From the NCBI GenBank assembly GCA_023079485.1, contig CM041083.1:168971400-169035399 (forward strand): a stretch of 64,000 bases of DNA, read 5' to 3'. A program made the position numbers and the translations under genes. Positions 15,950 to 29,150 of the stretch are shown here, one piece after another. The DNA comes from Archilochus colubris. Its lineage: Eukaryota > Chordata > Aves > Apodiformes > Trochilidae. Under the pieces are notes generated by a model. That model searched no databases. It saw only the letters and a list, made by a program, of their open reading frames with translations, and had not been told where the DNA came from. Numbering within the stretch: the stretch's first letter is position 1; every line of letters begins with the position of its first letter.

Positions 15950-18038
15950 GTAAGTTAAGCTACACAGGTACATTGAAAATACAAATGATGTTGGATATAC
16001 TTAAAGTTGTTGTTATGTTGCTGTTTTATATTTAAAAGCTTTCCTTGGCATTATGTATCTCCTAATCTTGCCTATGAGGTTGTGTTTATCCATTCAAAAA
16101 ATGTTCACTGGCAAACTTGTATGCACAAAAATACCAACAGCAAGTCTGTCTCTTCTTGGAGCTTAAGCTGGCATTTGCTAACATGTTTACACAAAGAACA
16201 CTTCTTTGCCACATGTGAGCTTGGAAACCAAATTGCAAATCATTCCTGTCTAGTAGCTGATTGTCAGACTACTGTTGTACACCGTGACCTAAAATTGTCA
16301 TTTGGAACCTTGTTTAGGTGGTACATATTTCTACTGGCATGTAGAGAAATACTCAGGTATCTATTTCAAATATCCTTTTAAAGATAGGCGTTCTTAAAAA
16401 AAATATTTTAAACTGTTATTTGGAAAAAAATGTGATAAGTTTTTATTTAATCTTTGTTATTCCAGTGCTAGTTCACATTACTGCTTTTCTGTCTTTCCAG
16501 GAAAGTTGCCAACTTATTTTTTTCAAAATAACAATAGTGCACCAATGCATACTGTAATAAGTGTTCTGCAGTGGTAACCCTTCACACAGGCATGATTTCC
16601 TTGTATTTCACTGTTTGCTAATTAGTTGAGGTTTTATTGGAGTTATTCTGATGACATCATAAATCATAAGCCCACAAGGATGTTGTTAGCAGGTACTACA
16701 GCTGCATTATATTTCTCAACCAACTATTTCTCAAAGGTCTGGGAATATGGCTTGTGATAGGGAAATGAAAATGATTACAATTGTTACATTTATGCAGAGA
16801 GCAGTATTGCCCTTTTAGTGGTTTTCCTAGTGTATCCATAGAGTTGAATATCATGATTGTTGTTTCAGAAAATAAATTACCCAAGAACTTGATCATTTGT
16901 TTGATATAATTATGTTGATCAAAATATGTACTTATTAAGAAATATCCAATCCAGTAGTTTGACATATTAAAATCCTATGTAGATTAAAACTGTACTAATT
17001 TATAAAACTAATAATGCTACTTTATTTTTTAGGTGTTCTTAGGACTATTTCCTCCCCCATGGTAAGTTCTGGAGCTCCAACTTGTGACTTCAATCAGGGC
17101 TCTTATATGCTTTAGTTCCAATCCAAACATGATCTTAGTGTAACTCTTAGAACTCTATATTTATTGGAGCCACTGGGTAACATATTCCCCCCCCTTCCCC
17201 AACATCTGAGCTCAGTGACAAAATAAATTGTTTTTCTTATGAAAGGAAAACAGATATATTTATTAAATATATGTTGTCATTGTCTTGATCTGTATATTGT
17301 TTTATAAAAATTGCATGATGAATTTCATAATATTTAAGCAAAATTTATCTCAATTTTGTGAAAATGGCATTTCAAAGCATCAGATTAGTTCTATTTAAGT
17401 TCTAACCACATTGGAGCTCCAAAGCATATTATGGGGGAAAGGGGAGGAGTGGGAAGAAAATATTTAACAAAATAATAATTAAAAAAAAAAAAGATAAAGG
17501 TATAAAGAGTTCTGGTGCTTAGTATTTACACTAGCAGTATTGTGCCCTGTATTTGTTCCCACTAGAGGACCTAAAAAAATATACATGCTTGTGTAGTTTG
17601 CTATTTGTTTACTTATGATTTAGAAACACAATGTATTTCTCTGAATGCTTTAAGTATGTTTGAGACATGCATAGTGAAAACCAATTAATTGATACTGAGT
17701 GTTAAATTACTATGTGAATGGGTCTGCAGAGCATGTAACTGAAAGAAACCAGTCTCTAGTATTGTATGATTGAATTTTAAAGATAATTGTCTTGTTTACA
17801 GATTATACTTAGTGATGAGTGCTGGGAGCTGTGTGTTGTGGGTATAGTGTACCTTCAGTGCACAAGTTTACACATTAATGTTTATGAACATAAGCTGGAA
17901 GAAAAAGCTTGATGTTTAAGTTGTTGCAAATCCAACCTGTATAAGAAGTCTGGATAAATTAGTTGTCAAACACTTAAACATGTAGTAGAATAGATTTTTA
18001 TCTCTGTTAATTGTATCTATTATATTTACTGATAATAG
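15950..18038 (+). other. NAA16: NAA16 intron 7
   Basis: A 2,089-bp AT-rich U2-type intron (gtaagt to ataatag). No repeat family was recognised. A 124-codon plus-strand open frame at 16007-16381 has no domain character and is judged to be chance. Confidence 0.8.
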
Positions 18039-18134
18039 GCACTTTAGAAGAGAGGCTTCAGATTTATGAAGAAGTTAGTAAAAGACATCCCAGAGCAGTT
18101 TCACCTAGAAGATTACCTTTAAACTTTGTTTCAG
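18039..18134 (+). CDS. NAA16: NAA16 exon 8
   Basis: It encodes [20 protein letters not shown] then [13 protein letters not shown] (about residues 271-303). [11 protein letters not shown] is NAA16-like (NAA15 has MLERLKIYEE). PRRLPL is the conserved loop that closes this TPR. The donor is gtaaca and the acceptor is weak in pyrimidines (gataatag). Confidence 0.96.
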
Positions 18135-18455
18135 GTAACAAGTTGCATATCTGTTCTGTAATAGTTTTATTTGCTTTGGTTTTTTCCCCCTGACATTTCA
18201 TCAGGCTCTTTAATGTTCATTCAATACATGTTTGTACAAATGCACAAATCAGGCATATACATTTCTCTTGGTACAGACAAAATTACTTGGTTTAGGAGCT
18301 CATTGGAGAAGTTCATGGTGACATGAACCATATAATGTTTGTATAGATAAAACAATAGTACAGAATGGTATAGAAATTGTAAGAATCCTTGTACATATAT
18401 TTTTCTGCGTCATGCTAATTAAGAATCATAAGTTAAAAGATAAGGGACGTGCTTC

Positions 18456-18582
18456 CCCTGCCAGACATAACCATTGAAAGTCATGTCCTACTCCTAAAAA
18501 TTAGGACTAAAAGAGAGGTAGAGGGTTCATCAGTCCTTTCTCAAATCAGGGTAATTTATATCTGCACTATTCCTAACACATG
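18456..18582 (+). repeat. Unclassified dispersed repeat, copy A
   Basis: About 127 bp aligning with copy B at 21279. Shared words in the same order are gaagtcatgtc (gaaagtcatgtc here), gaggt.gagggttcat, tttctcaaa/cttcttcaaa, and atctg.gct/atctgcact. I judge identity by eye at roughly 70%. The family was not recognised. Confidence 0.6.
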
Positions 18583-18601
18583 CCCTCTATACATTTTAAT
18601 A

Positions 18602-18631
18602 TGCATATATATATATATATAAAAATATATC
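18602..18631. repeat. TA microsatellite
   Basis: A short (AT)n run interrupted by four or five A residues in intron 8. Confidence 0.85.
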
Positions 18632-20941
18632 CATATAAGTGAACTTACAGCCTAACTTATAAACACTGAATTTGGGTGTAAATGATGCTTATAACAGTCT
18701 CACTTGCATAGGACTGATTTTCCAAACAGTTTTTGTACTGGTGATGTACAAGAAAACAAAAGATCTTTTTTGTGACTCTGGATATCTTGCTGGGTCTTTT
18801 AGGACCATTAGAAGCTGGATCTACAACATGAACTTTATGATGATTTAATAAGAATAGGAATAAAAAGCATGTTTGCAATGTTGTGTTACTGAAATACAGG
18901 GCACAAATGCCCTCAGTTCTGGAGGGGATATGTATATGCTTTTTCAAACAAAGCTGTTTTCTTCCAAAGTAGAAGGCAGGAGGCTAAATGAAATGGTAAA
19001 TCCCATAAAAACATACACTTGGTGTGAGGCTGTCTAACTGCTGTAACTCAAGCAGAGAACTTCTGGAAAGAAATACAGAGTACACGGATTAGATACCAAG
19101 TGCTCTTTTTTAAAGTTAGCTGCAATTCCCAACATGTCTGCTCATGCTTTTCATTTTGTGAGGTTAGTTTTTAGTTTAGCTTATTTACTGGGCACTGCAT
19201 ATGCTGCCCATTTAAATACTAGTCCAGTTTTCTGTTATTCCTCAGGAGTCTGAATGTGCCATATTTCCTGTCTGAAATGACAAGTTTTCAATGGCTTCTG
19301 TAGAGACTTAGCCCTGCAGCTAACACTTGGGCCTTTCTTGGTCCATGTGTTTTGATTTCTTTGAGAGATACAAAGGCAATTGAAAACTACAAGACAGTTC
19401 AGCTAGATTTGAAAAGCTAGGTGACAAGTGGTTTTCTACTGTGATAAAATTTATGGCAATACATAGAAAACAAGGAAATAGCCTGCAAAATGCTTTTCCA
19501 TATATGTATCAGTGGTGTGTTTTGCCATTGACTTCATTTCACTGTTTTACACAAGGTTACCTTCCCATACCTGACAGCGGAGTTTTGCAGTTAATGTTCA
19601 TTTAAGGATTAATTCTTCTTGCTATAGCAATACTCCAGATGAAAGCAAAATTAATTCTTAAGTCAATCAATTAAAAAAAAACACATTGGTATACTACTTT
19701 CTGCAGTGTCTCATAACAAATAAGCATTTTCCTCAATTAAAACTAGTTTCTATTACTCTCCTAAGCTTTCATCAGAAATGGATGTATATGGCTGTTTTCA
19801 TCCTGTAGAAATTAATCTCCTAGGTTTACATCCATTTACTAAATTATTCCTTTGTTCTTCTAAATACAGCAAATACAAAACCCCATTGAGAAGAGTTAAT
19901 AGTGAGAATATGAAGGTGTAGAAACCAACTTTTTTTGCAGAAATGTATTTGCAGATTTCAAGAGGATACAACTTTTTGAAGTGTTCTGGTGTGGTCACTG
20001 CCCACTTGCTTGCAACTGGTTGGTTTATAATTAGCCTAAAATACTCTCAAGTGCAGCTTTGAATTAAAAGGCAAACCCAGACCCAGACCATTGTATTTTA
20101 AAAATATTGTATTTGCTACAGGGCAGCTCCTTGATCCAGCTGGAAACCTCCTTTATGGAAGAAGGCTAAAATTAATTTTCAGACTGGTGAAGGCATGGGG
20201 TGGGGTTGGAGTCTGGCCATCCAGTTTTAGGTTTGTTTATGCTGCTGTAGATTCAGTGTCCTGGTGGTCAGATCTCTTCTGTGCCTCAGACTAAATTTTG
20301 AGCTTGGCTTCATGTCATAAGGAGGTGCTTAAGTTTGTTTTGCATTTTAGGCTTTGTTTTAAAGCTGTTCTGTCAGTAAATAATTATTTACTTAATGGGA
20401 ACTTAAATTGTGAGTTAGAATTCTTTCACCAGCAGTGTAAATTAAAATAGGTCAAGAAAAAAATGAAACTGAGAGGGATTTTTTTTGTTGTACAGTGGAG
20501 TTTCTTGTAGTGCAAGAAAACGAGATTTATTTAATCAGCCTGTAACAAAGCATGTGCTTATCTAGTTATGGATCCCCATCCAAGATGACAAGAGCTTCTA
20601 TATACAGCAGTTTGTTTTAGTAAAGAAAGGGAGAAACATGAAATGCTTTTATTAGTCCTTTCAGACTCAGTAACTGTAAAATAAGTGTAGGACAACTGAG
20701 ATTTCGTGGGAATTAAATACAGAGCAGTAGTATCTTTGTTTTCTGAATATCTTTAAAACACTCTTCATCAAATTTAATCAATTTAATCAAATTTGTTAAT
20801 GCATTGGTAATGAATTCAAGTTTATTTCAACAGTTTTATGTGTATGTGTTAGCATTCTGTGTAGTGTGCTACTTACCTGCTTAAAAACTTAAAGAAGTTT
20901 GTAGCAGATAGTGAAATGTAGGAACTCCACCCCTGTGCAGA

Positions 20942-21035
20942 TTTAAAAAAAAAAAATGACAAAACCCAAACAAAAACAATAAAGAAATTTAAAACAAAAC
21001 TAAATTAATAAAAAACAAATGAAAACACAACTACT
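20942..21035. repeat. A-rich low-complexity tract
   Basis: About 90 bp composed mostly of A with scattered C and T (aaaacaaa-type words) in intron 8. It could be a decayed poly(A)-bearing insertion, but no adjoining element is recognised. Confidence 0.7.
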
Positions 21036-21278
21036 TTTTATTGTAGGAATAAGAACATGAAAATTAGTTATGTTTTCCGGACTGGATATCTTTTCTTTGA
21101 TGTTCTGCTTGCTTTTTATTATTTTTTTTACCACATTTCTCAAAGATAGTGTACTGCAAGTACTGTAATTTCTACCTAAAAATATTATTAAATCAGATTT
21201 TTAGCTTTCTGCCAGTATACTTTGATAAAGACACTCTGGTGCTTAGCCTTCTGAAACTCATTCTATTTTGTTTCTGAT

Positions 21279-21408
21279 CCCAGAAACAATCATTATTGGA
21301 AGTCATGTCTGACTTCCAAAAAGTAAAACTTAAGCGAGGTGGAGGGTTCATTTCATCCATCCTTCTTCAAAGTTGGATTATTTGTATCTGTGCTACTTCT
21401 AGTACACG
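21279..21408 (+). repeat. Unclassified dispersed repeat, copy B
   Basis: About 130 bp related to copy A at 18456 in the same orientation; the best-preserved core is gaggtggagggttcat. Both copies lie in intron 8, so either a local duplication or two insertions of an old short element is possible. Confidence 0.6.
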
Positions 21409-21841
21409 TTTGTTTAACTTAATCAAAAAATTCTGATGATGGAGCTTTTACAGTATCTCCAAAGTAATCCACTCAAGTGCTTAGTTATTCTTACCACTAT
21501 AATTTTTTCCAGTGTTTGTTTAAATAGCCCTTGCTGCATTGTCCATAGCCAGCACTTAATTTCTCTTTTTTTAATAGCTTTTACAGGTTTGAGAACTGTT
21601 TGTTACCAAGCCTTCATCTGCAATCTGTTAAACACTAGCAATTCACCCATTTTACTCTGGGATTTTTATTTATTTTTTTTTTTTATCCTGAGCATATTAG
21701 TGTCTTATTCTTTAATAGCAGTAGAGATCAAACCCCTTAATTGAAGTTTCTAAGTTATCCAGAGTTGCACAGCAATTAGTGCTTATATTTATACAACACT
21801 TGCAATCACTGACATATAACCAAATACACTTTTGTTTCTAG

Positions 21842-21948
21842 GTGAAAAATTTAGAGAACTAATGGATAAGTTCCTGAGGGTTAACTTCAGTAAAGGCTGC
21901 CCACCCTTGTTTACCACTTTGAAATCTTTATATTACAATCCAGAAAAG
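21842..21948 (+). CDS. NAA16: NAA16 exon 9
   Basis: It encodes [20 protein letters not shown] then [16 protein letters not shown] (about residues 303-338). [22 protein letters not shown] is diagnostic of the family, and [11 protein letters not shown] is the NAA16 form. It ends in phase 0 before gtaaaa, the donor of the very long intron 9. Confidence 0.97.
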
Positions 21949-24900
21949 GTAAAAATTTAGTATTTATTTGGTTTTAATGAAATCTTCTATATTGAATTTC
22001 AAATAGATTATCTGTTTTTATAAGACTTTCCTATAACTTGCCAATAACATGCTGAACATTTTTCTCCTTAATATGCTATTTTGTCATGTGAGTCATTAGT
22101 TGGTGATGCTTAATATGTGTGAAGCTTCACTTCTGTAGACAGTTGAGGTCAAAAAGTCACCTGGGTGTGGAATGCACCGAAGTCCTTAAATTCAAAGATA
22201 ACCAATAACTTTATTTTTGTGTACTTTGAGTGCAAGTGTGTCGGGATTCTTTCAGCTTATGGTTTATGATGTCACCAGAAGTCATAATTTTTAAATATCA
22301 CACAGATGGGTATTATTCTACGTACATTTCTAAAATGCATGAGTACATTAATAAATTGGTATTTACACAGAGGCTTGTTTCCTGTTTCAGTCATTGGCTA
22401 AAACTTTATAAGTTCTGCACTTTATAAACACAGTTCTGGCAAAATTGCATCGTATTAGAGATGTTGTTACACATGTAGTTCTTTGTTCTAACTTTTTGAG
22501 TAAGCTGTAGTAAAAACAAATTTTTGACCTAAGGTGTGTTATTAAAATGTAGAAAATAAAATAAAGGCCAGTCTGTTCATATGTTGCTGTCTTTGCTGCA
22601 AATAATAAAACCTGAATACTGTAATGCAATCATGAGTTTGTAAAAACATGGTGCAGCTTTTCAGCCAGCAGTGGCTGAATTGAACTAAAACTAAAATTAT
22701 TCTGAGTTTTTTAGTTGTCCTCATAGGAAATATTTGATACAGTTTCACTGGAGAATGTGCTCTGTACTGTGTCTGCATGGTTGACATAGTTTTAGTAAAT
22801 TCTGGTATCATGTATAGCACAACCTCTTCTGCAGTGCATGTTGCTAATGCAAACTTTTCAATATAAAGTTTCAAAAACATTGAAATTTTCAAAATGATGC
22901 ACTGACTACCCAGATAGAAGTGGAGTTGGTGCTCTGAAAGTTTTACTTCTGTTTCATATATGAGTATCTACAGGTTTAAAGATGCAAAACCTCATTTGTC
23001 TTGTGAAAAAGATTTTAGTGCTAATTTGTTTTTTACATGGTGGGCGGAAAAGATGAATATCATGTTTGGTGCAGACTTATCCAGAAAGGTGTCTTGCTGC
23101 TATTTATCATCTTTGTATCAAATCAGTGCTGCTTAGATCTGCCAGCTTCATGTTAACTAGTAATTAAGATTAAAATCTAGAGCCTCATAGGTTCCGAATA
23201 TGTCTGTAAAAGTGTTTTCCTTCTCTTTTTCTTCCCCTCTTAAGAGAGAGTCTCTTTTGTGTTTCACTTCATTGGCTTTTCATGTAACATGTATAGAAAG
23301 TGTGCTTTGTGTTGCAGTACAGATACTGATGAATATCTAAACCACATTTGCTGTATTTGTAGAAGTAGCATCAGAAAACAAGATGGGAAAAATTCTGAAT
23401 TTTGGTTTATTTAGGGGGTGTTCAGCAGTGTTTTATGATCAACCAGCAGCATTTTAGTATGTCACCACTCATTTACCAGTGGTGAATTTGATAAATGCAG
23501 TTATGCATTTAAGCAGTTATGCAGTTCAAAGGGAAATTGCTCAACAAATGAGTAGTGAAACCTACTGAGAGTAAGCTGGAGTATTTTATAATCTACAGGT
23601 TGGCAAATATGAATTTATTTGTTATTTTATCTATATTCATTTTTATTCTGAGAATTGTTTGACAAAATTCCTCTCTGGTTCCATTTTTACATTATTGTTA
23701 CATTGGGTAGTCTTAAGGAGTGTAGAAGTGTGTCCAGTATTAGACTGAATTTGTTTGAAATACTATCTGAGACCTCAGAGATCAATAAGCTGTGCCTAAA
23801 TAAAGGATCCTGAAAACAGATAATGTAGTCTTTTTGCTTTTTCAACTATTCCAGGAATAGGTAAAAAACAGAATAATCTTTGCAGATCTTATAAAGGGTT
23901 TATTGTGCTCCTGTACATTTCTGCTTTCAGATAATAATTTTCAGGGTATTTGATTAAATCAAAAAGTATAGTTCTTTTTTTTTAAAAAAAAATGGGGCAT
24001 GACTGCAGTTGTCAATCCAATAAAAAGATGACTGAAGTGTAGTAATCTTTAATTCTGGTTTCTTGGCTCTTCTGTTTTGTGTAGGGGAATTAATTTAGGC
24101 AGGTGTATGTGTGTTCATATTTCAAAGACTTTCAGTTCTTTATCTCCCACATTCTCTAGAATATGCTTTTAACAGTCAAGAAATCAAGTTACAGATTCAG
24201 GCATGTGAATTTAAGTCAGTGGACACAGTGAACTTCTCAGCTCACCCACCATGTGTGGTTTCCTACACAGGAAGAACACTTTGGAGGTTAAAATCTCTCT
24301 TAATAAGTAAGTCTCTAATGAGTTATGATGTACTTAGCTATGCAATCAGTTTTCCCTAAAATTCTGGAGCAGAAAACATCCTGTACGTGTTGGCCTTGTT
24401 CGGTTTGCGATGTCCAGAGTTTTACTTGACAACTGGATTAAAAAGGAAGCTGTTCAAAATTTGGTAACTGTTTGAAACATGGGAACTTGAGAAGGTGTGA
24501 TAGAGGTGGTATGGTGAAACCAAGGATAAGCAGGTTAGCTGGAGGTTTCATCACTTAGTCAGCAATATTGTTTGTTACTTCCCAGGAGTGAGTTGTGAGC
24601 CCCCTGAGATTTGAGATAATTGTTTCAGAGTTACTTAGGGCAGACTTGAAAATAGCTCTGGAAGTTGGAAGGGGCAGGGAGAGAGTGCTAAGCTTGCTTC
24701 ACTGTAGATTACTGTACAGGCTTCTGTAACAAGATCCAATTACAGATTCTGTGGTCCTTCACTGCTTGCAAAGCAGTAACCCGTGTCATTTTTCTCAAGT
24801 TTTTAGAAGAGAGTTACCCAAGAAATTACTTAATCCTTTGAAGTTCTTCAATTGAAGTTGTGATCTTTAAAGGGTTTTTTGCTGTTATGCTGCTCTCATA

Positions 24901-25717
24901 AGTAGCATGTGAACTGTCCTTTGATTATTTCTTCCTCTTTGTAAGCCACCTAGACTAGAGAAGATACAAATAGTAGAGAGTGAAGGGTGAAAAGCTTGAA
25001 TAGAGCTAACAATTGTCTTATGCACAGAAACTGTGATATAAATTTGATAAAATGCAGTATCATTAAAAAAATTATGCCAGCTTTCACTATCCTGAGTATA
25101 CTTCTATACCATGCTGTAGCATAAAATCACTCCTAATGAAATAAGGAAAAAAAATTGAGGTGTTGAACAGCAAGAGGAAATAATGGACAAAGGGCAGCTA
25201 ATCAATTCCTAACTTTCTGCATTGGTACACAGGTGGATTCTGTCTCCAACTGAAGAAAAGGTCAATTAGAGGCTAATAGAGGCTGTCAGACAGTCTTACT
25301 GTATTTTCCATAATGTCTCAAAACAAGTTAGTAATACTTACTGTATGGTTATATTCAGTGGTATATCATAGCTGTCACTCTGAGATCACTTTCTACCTAC
25401 AACATACTAGAGAACTTCATGAAACACTGTCTTGATGTCTTTGTTCTTACCTTAAGAAAAAATAAGTCACAAGAACAGTGCTCATCACCTGTGTTTGTTT
25501 CAGCATTCTTCTTTGAAGTAGCCACTGTATGTTGTGAAGAAATTGGCCATATCTTCATTCTGGACGTAATATGGCAGCTTACGGGGAATGGTGTAAATGT
25601 AGTTGTCTGCTTTTTAAATGTGAAGACTCTTGGTATCATGATGAAGTAGTGTTAAGTGAGTATTGTTACTTAAGGCAAAACTCAAAAATGCAAAAATTCA
25701 CTGTACAGCTTCTATTT

Positions 25718-25898
25718 AGAATCATAGAATTGGCTGGGTTGAAGGGACCTCAGAGATCATCAAGTCCAACCCTTGATCCACTACCGCTGCAGTTACCAGA
25801 CCATGGCACCGAGTGCCACATCCAGTCTCTTTTTAAATATCTCCAGGGATGGAGAATCCACTACTTCCCTGGGCAGCCCATTCCAATATCTGATCATT
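25718..25898 (-). repeat. CR1 LINE 3'-end fragment, young-looking subfamily
   Basis: Starts with the octamer complement (agaatcatagaattggctggg) and runs through the same 3' UTR as the copies at 29881, 39123, 56750 and 63265, to which it is nearly identical. The 5' truncation falls at about 25898. Confidence 0.92.
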
Positions 25899-26168
25899 TA
25901 CCTCCTGGGGCTGGAGAAAGGAAAAGGAATTGGCTGATCTAAACTAGAGCTAAACCCTATATATGAGCCCTTCCTATACAGGTTACTAGTGTTAAGGAAC
26001 TGACCTGCATTCTGAGCTCTATTTATTTTCCTCAACTGAACTTGTTGGGTCTTGGAAGGAGAGTGGTTTTGACTTTGTGTTAATTAGCTAACTTCTGGGT
26101 TGCCAGAAGAGCTAGCAAAGCTCTAAATATAGGTCAAATGTACTCTAATATAGAACAAGTGCCAGGAA

Positions 26169-26194
26169 ACTGTTTTGCTATGTAGCAAAACAGT
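26169..26194. repeat. Perfect 12-bp inverted repeat with 2-nt spacer
   Basis: Arms actgttttgcta and tagcaaaacagt are exact reverse complements separated only by tg, giving a nearly closed cruciform or hairpin candidate in intron 9. Confidence 0.75.
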
Positions 26195-27649
26195 CACAAG
26201 CAAACTGCAAAAACGAGGTATCTCTTCAGAAAATTAAGGTCACCCACTTTACTGCATAAGTTGTTGTTGTACCTGTGCATCTTCAGATTGAGTTGATAGT
26301 GATTTCATCAGTTGGGCATTGTGAAAAATATTTCTCCCAAAGTATGGATAAAAAAATAAACACAAAATTATCAAGATTTTTGGGTAGTTACTATCTGTCA
26401 TTCTGAAGCACTATGCTGTGTTCTGTCAAAAATAGAAAATTCAATCTCAAGATGCTGTAATTTGCATTAATCAAATTTTGATTAGTTATCTCCATTAATA
26501 TATGGCTGCTAAATCAAAGGAAGAAACTAAGATGGGAAAGATATGAATGTAGACTTGAAGCTTTATTAATAGATTTGTTGAATGTTGCTTCATGTGTTAA
26601 ATGCCAGCAACTTGTGGTTCTCCAACAATATCTGATATTTTAAAATAGCTTTTAGAATACGGAATTATTACAGAGATTCTGCAATAAATACCTGCCTTAG
26701 CTGTGACTTCAGTCACCTTCTCAGCCTGTGCCTCTTTGTACAGTTCCTCTTGAAGCAAACTCTCTTAGTTCTGGTTATTGTTCAAGACACTGAGAAGGAT
26801 TCCCCAGGAATGTCTTACTACTACTCAAAACTTCTGAGGTTCACTCCATGTTTGATTCTTTCTGGGATTGTTATTCCCCCTCTGTTACATTTATTTGGCT
26901 AATTTCTATCACAAAATGGAAGAATTCTGGGGGAAGGTTTACCCAGAATGGGAAGGTAGTCTGTGCTAAGTACCATCATGGTGCTGTTTACAATAAATTC
27001 ACAGTTTAATTTGCAGATGCAGGAGATCCCCAGTCTTTCTGGGAGGAAAACACGTCCCAAGCAGGTACTTAGTAAGCTCATTTTTTTTCCTTCTCAACCT
27101 GTATCTGCCTTTATCTACCAGCACCAAGACAGGCATTGGATATAGTGACATTTTTTTTCCTGTCTAGGTGTTAATGTTTCTCATAGGACTCTTCCTACAC
27201 CAGAAAGAGGACTCCAAGGCACCTGCCTATGTTCTGCAATTGTCTGTACAACAAAATAGCATTGGATTGCTCAGCTGACCACCTAGTTGGTGCCCTTACT
27301 GCTGTCTTGATGCTTGTGTCTTATTTTACAAGCCCAAGAGTGGAGTCCTGTTAAGTATTAAGGAAAAGCAGAAGATAACTGTCAGTGACTTCATCAACAA
27401 CTTCCACTGTTGTGCTAAAAAAAAAAAAACAAAACACTTCAAACCTCTCCATGAGGTGGAATTAGAGAAATTCAAAGTGCCTTTTGTGATAGTGGTTCTT
27501 TTAATCTTTGCCAAGGAGACTGGTGTTTCTAGCTCAGTACTTGTGGTAGATCTTCTTAAAGGGTTCTGAGAGTTGCTGATAAAAATAGCAAGGTCAGTAT
27601 ACCAAGGCAACAGACGATGTAGAGAACTTCTGGGGTTTTTTGAGGGCCT

Positions 27650-29045
27650 GTGGTTGTCACTTTTGTTGCTTTCTTAACTCCATATGTCTTGGTAGAGAAG
27701 AATCAGGTAATAGAACTCTGAAACAGATGGACATGCATGTGCTCATTAAACCCAATGGGATTAATCCACAATTTCTGAGGGAGCTGGACAGTGACACTGC
27801 CACTCAGTCTCTGAAAACTCATCACAATGAGTAGAGTTTCTTGAGGACTGGAGGAAAGCAAATGCCTTTTCTCTCTTCAGGAGGTACAGAAAAGGTGGAT
27901 CTGAGGAACTATGGGGCCAGTCAGCTTTGTCTTTGCAAAGCAGATAGAGCAAATAATTCTGGAAACCATTACCAAACATAAAGAAGAGAAAGTGGGATGG
28001 GGAGGAAGCAGGATAGATTTATAGTTCTGCCTGGCTAACTTGGTAGTCTTCTGTGATAAAGTGACACCTCAGTGGATCATGAGAGAGCAGCTGATACTGC
28101 TTATCTTCACTTTAGCCAGACTTTTGACACTGTTTCTCTTAATATTCATGGGCAAACTGATAAAGTACAATTTAGACAGTAAGATGGAATAAAACCTGAC
28201 AGAACTGCCAGGCTCAGTGTTGTGATCAGCAGCATGAAGTTCAGCTTCCACAGACAATTAATACCAGTATATGTAACATCTTCATGAATTACTTGCTCAA
28301 TACCTTCAGCAAGCTTGAAGATGATATGAAATTGGGAGGAGTGGTTAGTGCACCAGAGGATTGTGCTGTCATTCAGATGGATCTTGATGGGCTGGAGAGA
28401 TGGGCTGAAAGGTTGTTTAACTCAGGGAAGTAAAAGGTCCTGTACCTGAGGAGGAGAATCCCCAAGCTCTAGTGTAGGCTGGGGACTGATCAACTAGAAA
28501 ACAGTGTTGCAGAAAAGGACTGGGGGGTTCTGGTAAACATCAAATTGAACATGAACCAGCAGTGTGCCCTGCAGTGAAGAAGGCCAACAGCATCTTGGGC
28601 TCCATTAGGAAAAAGCACCATCAGGAATTTGAGGGAGGTGATCCTTCTCAACCCTGGTGAGACATACCTAGAGTATGTCTAGTTCTGGAGTAGAGTGTCT
28701 GACATAGGAGGAGAGGCTGAGTACCATGGCTGTTTAACCTAGAGTGGTGAAGGCTCAGGTTGGGTTTTTACATGTATAAATATCTGAAAGTAAGAGTAGA
28801 AAAACAACGAGATGCTTCTCAGTGGTGCCCAGTGTACAGGCTAGATGGTATGAGCACAATTTAACATACAAAAGACTTATCTGTGCAAAATAAGCAATAT
28901 AGGATGTTTATTTTGGGGGTTGTCAAACAAAGGAACTGGTTGTTCAGAGAGGTAGTAGAGTCATTATCCTTGGAGACAGTCAGAATGTGGCAGGGCATAG
29001 CCATGAGTAACCTGCTTCAGCTGACCCTGTTGTACAATGGCAGCC
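27650..29045 (+). mobile_element. Degenerate CR1 LINE, reverse-transcriptase region
   Basis: About 1.4 kb of plus-strand CR1 with many stops and frameshifts. Recognisable pieces in order are a region reading NGINPQFLREL (27750-27783), a segment matching the RT core near 28200-28400 (including ...DDMKLGG... and DLDGLERWAE...), and an ending like LFREVVESLSLETVRMW (28930-29000). It lacks a clear 3' UTR octamer, and its decay is much greater than that of the antisense CR1 copies nearby. It is in the sense orientation to NAA16 within intron 9. Confidence 0.88.
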
Positions 29046-29134
29046 AAGAGATGTCTTTTCAAACCCTGATGGTTATCATAGTATTTTCTCACTGGCTTTC
29101 ACCCTCAAGTTTAGAATCAGCTTGTAGCCATTGA

Positions 29135-29150
29135 CTTGCTAGCTAGCAAG
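29135..29150. repeat. 16-bp perfect palindrome
   Basis: The bases cttgctagctagcaag form a perfect palindrome just beyond the 3' end of the degenerate CR1. Probably chance, but noted because it marks the element's edge. Confidence 0.6.

Larger units (their letters stand above)
18135..21841 (+). other. NAA16: NAA16 intron 8
   Basis: A 3,707-bp AT-rich U2-type intron. It holds a TA microsatellite near 18604, an A-rich low-complexity stretch near 20942 and two related copies of an unclassified repeat about 2.8 kb apart (18456 and 21279). No coding content was seen. Confidence 0.85.

Noticed and set aside
16007..16381. 124-codon plus-strand open frame in intron 7
   Set aside because: AT-rich intron sequence, no recognisable domain, no splice or promoter support.
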